Below, piece after piece: positions 35,492-46,799 of a DNA stretch of 64,000 nt. The position numbers and the translations under genes are program-made. The notes under the pieces were generated by a model. The model searched no databases, was not told where the DNA came from, and saw only the letters and a list, made by a program, of their open reading frames with translations. Numbering within the stretch: position 1 is the stretch's first letter; every line of letters begins with the position of its first letter. The stretch spans positions 6,792,262-6,856,261 of the forward strand of contig CAJNOP010000003.1 in NCBI GenBank assembly GCA_905250075.1. Direction: 5' to 3'. Source of the stretch: Rotaria sp. Silwood1. Its lineage: Eukaryota > Rotifera > Eurotatoria > Philodinida > Philodinidae.

Positions 35492-38400
35492 TCATCACCG
35501 GTGAACGACAAAGTGGACATGTATTATATTCACTATTACATAACCAATTAAATAAACATTTTCGATGAAAATGATGAAGACATGGTAATGTACATATATA
35601 AACATTATTAAAATATTTTTCAAGACATATTGAACATTGATAAATTTCACTGCTATTCATTTCATTCTGAAATGAATTCAAAGAATTATTGTTTTCATCA
35701 GTTTCACTTGTGTAAAAATGATCTTGTTGAGATATAGAAGCAACATTCGTTATACGTCGATGTATAAAGGATTTTTTTAATGTACAATCTTGTTCATTTA
35801 TATTATTAGATGGTTCTAATTCTATATCAGAATAATATTCACTTGTACCATGTGTTGCTTTTCGTCGTCGAATTGTAAAACGCCAGATTGGAAGATGTTT
35901 AAAATCAATGGTTCGATTATTTGATATATTTACATTTGGATTTATTGTTAATAATGAATACTGATTTAACCAAAGACTATCCTGAGAAAAATATTGCAAT
36001 AAAGTATTATTAGTATGTTCATTTGATCCTTGATCTGAAAATAAAATGCATAAAACAAATTGCCAAACTTTTGAACATAAAGCATGTGTTTGATCAATCA
36101 TTATAACATCATGTGGTATCTAAAATTAAACATGATTATTATTAACTCAACAGTAGAATTATGATAAAATGATATGTTTGATATACAGAAAGAAAAAAAA
36201 GAATTTTTAATAGTGTTTTCTTTAATTGTAACAACAATGAATGATGAACTTCACTTCTTTTTTTTCTGCTTGGCAATGACGAGATGATATGTCAGCAAAA
36301 GGCTAAAGTCCATATCAAATGAGCAGTAAAACCTGGATGTCCCAACGAATAGTAAAGATAAGGACACGCATATTCGGTCATATAAAGTGGCTATTCAATA
36401 GGAATTTACTTTTTTTTACCAAGAAGAAAAGCGATTGAAATAAAAGAATTCAAGAAGAGAAAAAACGCTCAGATTTGCAACACGAGAAAAATCTAATGAA
36501 AAATGTATTAATATTGTATAGAAATAATTCTTTTTTTATTTGAGCTATGGGGTTATAGACGGGTGTCTTGAGAGGGTAACCCGTCAATCACGAAAAATTT
36601 TTAGTTTTCTACAGCAGAGTTTCAATGTTTTATTATTTTTTCTGTCCATTGATTCTCAATAAATGTTCGAACTCCTCGCCTACAAAATTCTGTCAATTCT
36701 AGCAGAAACTCCTCCTATTGACCTCATGAGTCATCAAATTTCTCCAATCCTGACTACCTTAGACCTTTCCTGAGGATATCTATAAACAGCGTCCAAATAC
36801 AAATCGCATTTTTGATCTCATTTTCTTTTTTTTTCTACGCACGCCCAGTTTTTGAAATTTTTTTCAGAAGAAGCCTAGTTGCTCAAATATACTGCTCTTT
36901 TTTAAATTAAACGATCAATACATGTTATTTATTCATAGATGATGCATCTTGGAATTCTGAGAGGTTACTCTTTTGAAAATGTTGATAAAAACATATTTAA
37001 TGTAAACGTTTTGTGAAAAACAATAAAAATAATCTTAGTAAGTGATCGGATGTCCAGATATGTCTAAACACTCATCTCTCCCTGTTTGTATTTTACTGAT
37101 AACTTCTATACTATTTTATAAAGAAAATTTTCTGATTCTATTCTTTAAATTGACTTTTGAGTATCAATACTATTTAACTACGATTATCTTTTATTAAATA
37201 AAATTTTACAATTGATTGTGAACTTGGAACTTATTTAATGGATAGCATTTTAGATGCTTATCAATGTCGATACTAGTCTCTCATAGCAATCAAAATTATA
37301 ACAAATGATTAGTATATTTCAAGATTCAAAAAACAACTACATCTTTAAATTTTACTGCTATTTAAACATGACTATAAGTATGCAATGAACTTCTTTGGTA
37401 TCACTGTTTGAATAAAATGATTTGAAAAACTTACGAAATTCACTAATATATAAATATAGAACATTTAACAAAGCGTAAACAGTATATTTCATTAACTTTT
37501 ATGCATCAAAATGATATAAGAAAAAAAGCTATTTTGAAATGGATAAGAAAGCAAAAATTTATATTTTTAAAAACAAATCAGACTTATATTCATTTGTTTA
37601 TTAACTTACATCATATGTCATTAATCCAAATTTTTCTTTTAAATACCATCTAAAACATAGACCTATTCCAAAATGTAATATAATCATAATTGAATATAAA
37701 ATCCATTTCGATATGATTGAATACATAAACAAATCATTTCTAATAAGCATTAAAATTTTTGAATTTTGAGAAAATTTTATTAAATAAAATGATATCATTT
37801 GTAAAACATAATCAATTGTATTTGTTGATATATAATTTAAACATAATAACCATAAAAATCCAGATATAATATTAATTATTAAAATTTTTTTAAATAATAA
37901 TAATAATGATTGTACTAAATAAATATCGTACAGAAAATAAATATTTAATATAATAAAATAAATATATATTAATGTTTGAATATTTATTGTTAAACATGAT
38001 AGAAATATATTTAATGAACGATATGAATATAATTCATAATAATTATTATATGAATTATTTTTATTATTATAAATATATGTATTTAATGTTGAATTTTGAA
38101 AAGAATATTTTATTTGAAAATTTTTATTTTCTTGAAAATTTAAACGAAAATTAATAATAGCACCATAACGATATAATAAAGTAAAATAATAAATTGGTAT
38201 ATTTGATGAATATGAATTCGAAGTTATTTGAAATTCTAATACTGATCGATTTTTTATTGATAGTTCATACCAATCAAAATTTTTATTCATATGATTTTCT
38301 AATGTTTTACTTAACCATTTTAATATATATTGATAATTGTAGTGTTTTATTGAAACAATACTATAGAAATAAATATTAATTGAACGTCGATTTATTGTTG

Positions 38401-39856
38401 GAACAAGTAAAATAAATCGTTCAGTATCTAATGTTCGACATAAATTAGAATATTCATTATCTGAACAATTTAATATTCCTGTTTGAATATTAAATAATGA
38501 TAAACGACGTTCAATTATTTGCCATTTATCTGAAGAAAGATAAATTAATGATTGACGATGTTGTTTATTAGGTATAAGATGAATAAACCTAGTTTTTAAT
38601 AGAGAAAAATTTTCAAGGTAATCAATAATTATTTCTTTACCAGATAGTATCTTTACAATCATCAACAAAATCAAGTAATTGTTTATATGATGAAAATATT
38701 GTTGGTTGACGTTTCGTATGATCTTCAACAGGTTCAGACAATTCACTTTTTCGAACAGAACCTAGAAATAAATCGAAAATATTAAATTGTTGATAATGAA
38801 ATTGATCTCTCAATTTTCTTCGTTAAAAAGACTAACAATCAAGAAATTCATATGCATTTGTACGAGATATAAACTTTCAAATTGACGAGAACATTAAGCA
38901 ATTTATTTAACTCGGCAAACGTTATACATTTGATAGACTATCAAAGAACAATTTGTGTGCTTCTACAACTGTCTATATTCTACGGGCATTTTTATTTCTT
39001 AACAATGAAGACTCAATTGAATGTGATGTAACATGATAAAAAAGATAGAGTTCACAACTTTTCCAACAGCTTTAATTGGCATGTTATATAGGTAGGCGTT
39101 TCTGAAAATAAAAATGATGAATGCTTAATTTGGTGTACACAAATCAACTCTATTTTCACAATCAAATTTCCTATTTGCAAAAATTTGACTATTAAACTCC
39201 TCGTATTTCCAAATTTTTCATAAAAACTATTGTCTAAAATGATATACCACTAGTCTATCAAGATTTCTATTCATTCTTAATAATCAAACGAAAAAAGCGA
39301 ATATTATTTAAAGATCGCAATTAGTTTGAAGAAATTGTCAACTATATCGACATTCATACTTATAACATAAAAAAACAACGACAACATATGAAAAGACTAA
39401 GACATCAGCTGAAAAAGCAATATTAGCTCAAACATTATCTTTAGTCAACAAATAACTACAGCTTGCTGATATCGGTACCTATATAGATAAGATAGTACTT
39501 TCAAACACTAACATCATATTAACAACTGCAAAGAAATCGTATCTATTCTAAATTTACGTATTCTAAAAGTTTTTCAATCATCAATTAATGCTTTCTTCCC
39601 TCTCTTAATAATATTCACCTGTCTGTTCAACCATTTTAATTAAATCATATTTTTCATTAATATTTACATATGTTATACCCCGTAGATTAAGAATATGTTG
39701 CAACTGTTTAATATTTAATTGATTACTAGATACAATTTGTTGAGAAAATAAATTATTTGTTGATACACGAAAATAATATTGATATAAATCATATACACGA
39801 TTGATAAAAAAAAACGAAATAAAATACAGACAAACGAATATATAACGACCAATCAT
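35484..39856 (-). CDS. RNF103: RNF103 (KF-1), ER membrane RING E3 ubiquitin ligase
   Basis: Four exons, complement(35484..36119, 37610..38588, 38641..38761, 39619..39856), encode 657 aa (human 685). The first exon has a membrane or signal segment (YIFVCLYFISFFFINRVYDL) and LRGITYVNINEKYDLIKMVE, matching the RNF103 N-terminal block. Exons 2-3 carry DDCKDTIW, a long lumenal part with TGILNCSDNEYSNLC, then several hydrophobic helices (about residues 340-445). The last exon has the RNF103 signature TIDFKHLPIWRF and a C-terminal RING-H2 from residue 608: CSIC...CLHHFHRKC...CPLC, complete. The family ubiquitylates ER substrates. The ATG (39856) touches a GCTTTAG acceptor, a likely trans-splice site. 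Two introns are very long here (857 and 1490 nt). The stop codon overlaps an AATAAA (GAATAAAA). Confidence 0.94.
36120..37609 (-). other. Long intron 3 of RNF103
   Basis: A 1,490-nt intron in a gene set whose introns are mostly 43-60 nt. It contains a block with higher GC and no coding frame (about 36540-36800, with gacgggtgtcttgagagggtaacccgtc) that looks foreign to its surroundings. I found no terminal repeats that would define an insertion. Confidence 0.5.
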
Positions 39857-40398
39857 CTAAAGCAAAAAAATTGAAAATAAAAACCAAAGACAAATGATTT
39901 GTTGTTTTCTCAAATGAATTTTATATACATTAGAAATATTTTTTTCAGTAAAGAATAGAAAAAAAAAGAAAAACAAACCAGGTCACAGAAGAAAAAAAAC
40001 GAAAAGAAAAACAGACATTGGAGTGTAAGAGACAGAGATTGTATGACAAATAAAATAATGTACAATCATGTTTGTTGAGCAACCATTAAAAAAAAATGAG
40101 AAACAAAAGAAAACTTGATTTATCTTTGCTTTTTTTTCTGAATTGTGCTTTTGCTTTATATTTTATTTTTTTCCAAAAAGAAATGACAAAATATAGAAAT
40201 TATCAGAGATCAGAATCATCATACATCAATGTGTGAAATTAGAAGACTAGACAAAAAAAGAAAAACAAAACCAAAAAAAAAATAGTAGCAAGAAGACTTT
40301 CACTGTGATCATGCAAGAACTTGTTAACGTTAGGCACTTATGATTATTATTTTATTTTGTTGTTGTTTTTAGCTATATATCATTCTCATTAGATTTGA
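39857..40398. other. Spacer between RNF103 and the BTB-kelch gene
   Basis: About 540 bp, both neighbours on the minus strand. Rich in A tracts on the plus strand, that is T-rich towards the RNF103 start. No gene. Confidence 0.5.
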
Positions 40399-43300
40399 TT
40401 AAGATAATTTAGCAACAAATAATAAATGTTTTCGTTGAATTTGCTGATCATGTAGTATAGACCATCGATCATCATCAATACTATATATTTGTATAATCCA
40501 ATGATGATCTTTATTTAAAGATTTTTTATCTTGTGATATTGATAAAGATTCTTTTTCTGTATCAGTTAAATTTGATAAACATACTAAACCACTGACAATA
40601 AGACGTCGATCAACAAGTACACATTGACAATAGTCTATATATGAATATGGCATTGATTGTTTTAATAATATTTCATTGCGTACTAAATTAAAACGATAGA
40701 TTTGTTTTGATTGCCAATAAACAAGATAAAGATCATCATCATGTGTTACAAGTGAAAATCGACCAATATTATTATTACGTGGTAACATATAATAACCAGC
40801 TGATGTTAAACATGGATCATTTACAACAGCGTTATCTATCGATGGAGTCTATAAAAGAAATTAGATAAAATAGTATTTATAAAGAATTTTAGTAATTATT
40901 GGATAAATATGAACATAAAGATTTGTTTTTTGAAATTGTAACTCACGTTTAAAATCTATTAGATGATGTTATATACTATGATTTGAATATAAATAATAAA
41001 TCTTCATAAGCAACTCTTGCCATCTATTTCGTGAAGATAAAACAGTGATGATAAACGATTTACTAGATTGACATAGAACTTCAAGTTTTTTCATCAAAAG
41101 CAGAAAAATCATTGAAAACATTTATTTGCAATACTCTCATGCCTTATGATAGAGATGATTAAAGTTTTGACAAGTTCTTCATCTTCTTAGATTCATAGAA
41201 TGTGTATCAATGATTATTAACATGTTTGAAATTGCATACCTATTTGATATTAGTAACATTGGGTAATTATTACATTCTTAGAACACTGACAATTGAAGAA
41301 AGAACAAAAATATACATAAATTTTGACATAGAAACCTCACTTCTTACATAAGTTAATAAAAAAAAAAACATTGATTCATTGAAAAGTAAGTCATTCTGAT
41401 GTTATACAATTGTCAACATATTTTATGGTAAAATTACTCAAAGGAGACTTTTCTTTAAACATAATTTGATCAGGAAAATAGTCTTCATTATGATTAAAAA
41501 AAAAATTCAAACTTACTCTTGAAAGTTGTTTCTTATCTTTTATTGTTGTTGAAACCGATGATGCTAATTCATCATTAGATGTATTCATTTTAATAGTCTG
41601 TCCATTACTAAATTCATCAGATTGTTGCATTCTCAATTTATACGTATGTAACATTTGTGTATCATTTTTATTTGATAATAATAACCATTGTCCCGTTGCA
41701 ACGATTGGTTCACATTGATATGAAGGTACACTTTCACCAAGACATGTCCATGTTTCATTTACTAAATCAAACATATCAACTGAACGATATGGACTCGATG
41801 ATGATGGTGATGATGATGAATTGGTGATACCAAAAAATAGTAAAACAAAATTATGAAAGAGAACACATGTATGTTGACCACGTGGATTTGGTAAACGTAT
41901 AGAAGACATTTGCCATTTAAGTGTTGATAATGAAAACATCCAAATACGATCACTTAATTCACCAGAACGTAATTGTCCACCAAACAAATACAATGTTGTA
42001 TTTGTTGATACACATGATACATGAGAAAAAAGTTCTGGTAAACCACCAAGAAAACGCCAACGTTGTCGAAAAAAATCATAAGCATATAAAAGACAATGTG
42101 AAGATGATAAGCGACAGTCAGGTGACGGAGAACGATTATGATGATGATGAAAGTTTAAAGAATAATCACAATGATTTGAATCAAGATGACTTTGAATAGA
42201 AAGAAAAATAAAAAGAAATTATTGAAATTATATACCTAATGAAGAGCATAGATTTTATAATAGAGGAATAGAATTTTCTTGACAGAAAACTATAAATTAT
42301 TGTCTGAATTCCATATTGTAAATTACATTGATACAGAGTATTCTATTCTAAAAGGTGATTGAAAAGTAATGAAATAAGATGTTCAGTCATTTTTCAGACT
42401 TTATAGTTTGATTTTCGAGCCTTTAGAAGGTTAACTCAAAATTTTTAAACCAAAAATTCTACAGAAACTTTGAAGCCATATGAAAAAAAACAACACAAAA
42501 TTCTTATTCTAACCCATTATTTTTAAATTTCTGCAGGCTTTTTAATAAGGCTGAAAAATTAATGAACACTTTATTTAATTATTTTTTCATTACCTGTTAT
42601 CACGTTATGAGAAAAAATATTATCGTAATTTTTTTTCAACTATTAAAATTCTATAACAAGTAAAGATGTTATAAATCGTTGAATATAATCATTTATGTGT
42701 AGTATATTTTATTGCAATACTTAATAATTTGTAAGAAAAAATATTTGGTATATGAATTAGATCACTTTTTCAATTGCACTGTAATAGAGTAAGTTTTTTC
42801 TTACATGTTTATAAATAACAAAATTCTGTATAGTTTCTTTTTAAGTCACTATAAAAACTTATTAAACATCTTTTTGTGAATGCAGATTTACAATGTTGAA
42901 TTGAGACTTTCTATGAAATTTTTGTTATCATCTTAATAATAGACGACACAGAAATTGTAGAGATAATTTCATTCATCAAAATGATCTAATTCATTGATTA
43001 AGCTCTGTCTTTACAAATTGTGAATCATAAAATTCTAATATACACTATATATTTCAGTACATTCGCCTATTTTAAATAGTTTTTTTCTTCGTTTGAAAGA
43101 TTATCTATATATATAAGGAAAAAATTCTTATCGAATAAACAATTTAGACAATAATAAAATGCTTCGAAAAATGAAACTATAATTTTGTTATAGGTTTGTT
43201 TTCTCTGCTACTCATTATGAATAAAAACTTATGATTTAAATTTAAATTCTCGTTCTAACAAATTAAGTTTAATTGGATACGAATTTCACTATAGTAAACA

Positions 43301-44914
43301 ACTTTTGAAATATTTTCATATTAGACACAATAAAATGTATTGATAATTTGAAAAAAAAACATTCTTTGATTATGAATAGTCTCATTTTTACAATTAACAT
43401 TATAAAATATTATTTTTCATATTTCCAAGTGAATTCTTTCACTTTTTATCATAATATATATATTGTTTTTCTTTCGTATGATATTTAAATATTCTTGCAG
43501 AAGTTTTTCAGTATTTACAGGTTAACATATCCTAAGTGCAACAAAATAAACATTAATTTTGTAACCTTGAAAAATAAAACGATGATTCTTATTGTTTTTG
43601 TCTAAAGAATATTTTCATATGTCTTTCATATTCATTCACTCGTAAACAATTTAGTTCTTAGGCTATTATTCAACTACATAGAAAACTTCTTTTTTTTTTC
43701 TTAAATATACTTTTGATTTGAGACATGATTTATGGATGTTGTTGTTGTTGCTGCTGTATCATTAATTTGTAAATGAGTAGAAAAATTTTGATAAAATGCT
43801 ACAATTGATTCATCGGGTTCTTTTGTATTCGTCGATTGTTCATTTTGATCTTGTTCATCATCATCATTTTCATCGTCACTCGAAGGTAATTCAATCACAA
43901 TTAAATGATATCTGATCTGAGTACTTGGTCTTAGAAATAAAACAAAAACACACACACACACACATCATAAATTATTACACATATATGTAGAAAAAAAAAG
44001 ATACTGAAATACCTTATTGGACCAAGTAAATCCGGAATAAAATTGTTTGAATAAAAATCTTTTAATGTACGTAAACAAGCGGTATATTTTTGTACTAATT
44101 TTTCATTACGCATTGAATTAGTAACAAAATCACTATCACTTATTGAATTTAAACGTATAAATTTAAATAAACTTTGAAAATATTGTTCACGTTCAATTGG
44201 ACGATAATTAACCCATTGTACAATAGTTAAAAAAACATATTCTTCTTTTGGTATATCTAAATTATCATCAGATAAAACTTCCATTAATGTATGTTCATTT
44301 AAATGAACAAATAAATTTTTTTCATATAAACACATAAAATGATCAACTATATATTGTAATGTTGTACGACGTAGATTATCTAATGAATATAATGTTGCTA
44401 ATTGTTCTATTTGTATACAATTATATATATCCATTTGTAAATACAGAAATTTAATAAGTAAATCAGTTAATTCTTTTATTGATAACATAACACTTGCATT
44501 AAACATTTCAAATAAATTATCATATGTTATATCTGTATGACCTGTATAAATAAATTCCAGTATTCGTTTCATTGTCCATGGTGTTATATCTTGTATACGA
44601 ACATTGCCTTCTGTTGATTCACGAAAATTATATGAAAACATCGCACGAAAGTATGGTGATGCAGCAGCTAATATTAAACGATGACAAGCAAACGGAACAC
44701 CATCAACATAAATAGTTACATCAGTAAATAAATCTGATAAACGAAATTGATTTATTGTTGAAAATAATGACGATGGATATTCAGAACAATTTATTGAATG
44801 ACGTGCTTGATGATGTTGTTCAATTTGATTTGTTGTTAATGGTAGTGATATTAAAGTTGATAAATGAGAATGTTTTCCGGGGGGTGATATAGTTTTATTT
44901 TTTGGATTCGACAT
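40399..44914 (-). CDS. BTB-BACK-kelch protein, likely CUL3 substrate adaptor
   Basis: Four exons, complement(40399..40848, 41517..42189, 43711..43929, 44013..44914), encode 747 aa. The BTB domain (about residues 40-150) has LSDLFTDVTIYVDGVPFACH, the sequence HRLILAAASPYFRAMF, and EFIYTGHTDI. BACK follows (about 155-265; LDNLRRTTLQYIVDHF, YVFLTIVQWVNY). Then comes an acidic, Asp/Glu/Asn-rich linker (SSDDENDDDEQDQNEQ), followed by kelch repeats with LYLFGGQL, RIWMFSLSTLKW, VDMFDLVNETWTCLG and a last, more divergent blade set. In this family BTB/BACK bind CUL3 and the kelch propeller holds the substrate, leading to its ubiquitylation. The orthologue is not assigned. Introns of 668 and 1,521 nt split the kelch part. 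The ATG (44914) directly follows TTTTTTCAG, a likely trans-splice acceptor; an upstream ATG in frame lies before it. His and Ser runs (HHHH, SSSSPSSSS) occur in the propeller. Confidence 0.93.
42190..43710 (-). other. Long intron of the BTB-kelch gene
   Basis: 1,521 nt, A/T-rich, no nested gene, no inverted repeat with target duplication that I could detect. Confidence 0.6.
43948..43964. repeat. (AC)n dinucleotide repeat inside an intron
   Basis: About eight AC units inside the short intron between the BACK exon and the linker exon of the BTB-kelch gene. Confidence 0.85.
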
Positions 44915-45931
44915 CTGAAAAAACAAAAAAAAAAACTATAGAATATTTGAAATGTGAAGAATGTTTTTGTTTGAAACTCTGTAGCAAAGCAGAAAAAAAA
45001 ATTAGCCTAGTCAAATACAAAAAAAGATCACTATTGGTTGAAGTGATGCCATTTTTAACGAATTGGTCAATATGCTAATAGCGACATCAACATAGTCGCA
45101 TGAGAGAGAACGAACAATAGCGACAACGTGATTTTGTTTATATTCACCGCTAATAAAAATAGTTCGTGCTCATATTTCCAACAGATAATTATTCTTTTTT
45201 TAATAATCATATTCTTTCTTTTCTTCAAACAAAAAAAAAATTGTCGTAATATTTTTCTCATTATTTGATCTCCAACTACGAATGATTATTTTACTTTTCT
45301 TTTTAATCAAAATATAAAGAAAATAAAGTCTTTTATTATATGAAAGATCCTCTCAATACATATAAAATTGATTATTCTAACATATTTTTTGTTTTTCGTT
45401 TTTAATCAGTTATTATAAAAACAATAATTTCTTCCATTTGCTCTGATTCATTGATTCGTACTCTATACAAAGAATGAGTCATCATAAAATTTGTTCTTTC
45501 TTTCTTATATGTCTTGCATTCATTCATCGCCGTATTTTGCTGTTTGACAACGTATATAATGAAGTAAAAAGTATGCATCAGACTCATACTTACTTTCCTC
45601 TGATCGTCTCAGTGATCAATAATACTGAACATCCAGGACGAGGTTTTGGCATTGCACTTCGCCATAAACTAAATCCTGCTTTCGCTCCACATCGGGGCGA
45701 AGAGAGAGGTCAATTTGTTAGCAGCGTCTCTGCGTTCGCGCTCAGACCGTTCTATAAAATAAGAAAAAAAAAAAGAGAAAAGAAAACTTACTTATTAAAT
45801 TGTAAAATACTAGTATAATACAAGAATGCGAAGTGAAAAAAAAAGAAAGTCATTATTCTTTTTTGTCACTTGAACTCGGCAGGGATTTTATTTTATCGAT
45901 AGAACTTTTCAATCATTTCTTGTTTAACATC
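44915..45931. promoter_or_regulatory. Divergent promoter region between BTB-kelch (minus) and the plus-strand gene
   Basis: About 1 kb separates two divergently transcribed genes, so both promoters should lie here. A patch of higher GC at about 45630-45755 (ggacgaggttttggc, cacatcggggcgaagag, tgcgttcgcgctcag) is the clearest composition change and a candidate core region. No TATA box or other named site can be fixed. Confidence 0.35.
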
Positions 45932-46654
45932 ATGACAACAAAACAGTATGATAAATTAAATACAAAAAATGATATTAGATCTTCTTCTCTTCCACCAGCT
46001 TTATATAAAATACAATATCCAAATTGTCGGACTGGAATGTTTAGTCTTCGTGCACCATTTAAAAATTTTCATATAGATGACAATGAACAACAAATATCTA
46101 TACGTAGTTCTACTCCTAATGCTGCACATCCAGAATATTTACATGATGATCAATGTAAATTTTTCTTTGTCTTTTTGATTCATTCGAATTTCTCAATAGA
46201 ATCTCTTTTAGTAAATCAACAAGAATTATCTATCATTCGTCAATCATTACAACGAGATGCTCAAGTTCAATGTTCGCTTGGTTCTTCTGATAGTCATGAT
46301 GGATTAGATTTACGAAGACAAAAAGTATTTGTAACAGATTCATACGATAGTGGGTATTTTAGTCCTCGTTATCGTGTTCAATTACAATTACGACCAACAC
46401 AACCGAATATTTATGAAGTATGGAATGTTGAAACTCCACCACGACGATCAATTCCAATAAATGAACGAATTAAACGTCGAGAACCGTCGATACGTATTCG
46501 TTCACCACGTTTAGTTGATATAGAACCTTTGAGTGATGATGAATCTGATTATGATGATCATATAGTCTATACTGATTGTGCACGAAGGACATATTTACCA
46601 ACAAACGTACGAATGGTATGCGTTAGACAAGACGCAAATACAATATGTTATTAA
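45932..46654 (+). CDS. Uncharacterised protein, Arg-rich with acidic end
   Basis: Two exons, 45932..46154 and 46212..46654, give 221 aa starting MTTKQYDKLNTKNDIRSSSL. The intron (46155-46211, GTAAAT...TTTTAG) is 57 nt, a multiple of three, and free of stops, so retention would simply add 19 mostly hydrophobic residues. Splicing is favoured because the intron is T-rich and of typical length. The protein has no domain I know. It has SYDSGYFSPRYRVQLQL, then RRSIPINERIKRREPSIRIR, an acidic SDDESDYDDH stretch, and ends VRMVCVRQDANTICY. It looks largely disordered. The frame is also open upstream of the ATG, but no better start is seen there. It runs convergent with RPA1, whose stop is only about 145 bp away. 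ATTAAA overlaps its own stop. Confidence 0.7.
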   Translation: MTTKQYDKLNTKNDIRSSSLPPALYKIQYPNCRTGMFSLRAPFKNFHIDDNEQQISIRSSTPNAAHPEYLHDDQCKFFFVFLIHSNFSIESLLVNQQELSIIRQSLQRDAQVQCSLGSSDSHDGLDLRRQKVFVTDSYDSGYFSPRYRVQLQLRPTQPNIYEVWNVETPPRRSIPINERIKRREPSIRIRSPRLVDIEPLSDDESDYDDHIVYTDCARRTYLPTNVRMVCVRQDANTICY

Positions 46655-46799
46655 AATGAAAAAAAAGTTTTTTTTACTCTATATCAAATTTCATTAATGA
46701 GCAACAGTTGTTGTTATTGTTATTGTTATTAAACAAACAAAAAAAAGTGAATATCTATCTAATAAGACACATAATATATTACAAAAAAAAAAAACGTAT

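Noticed and set aside
45833..45931. N-terminal extension of the plus-strand protein at 45932
   Set aside because: The open frame upstream begins without ATG; the ATG at 45932 is the first in frame.
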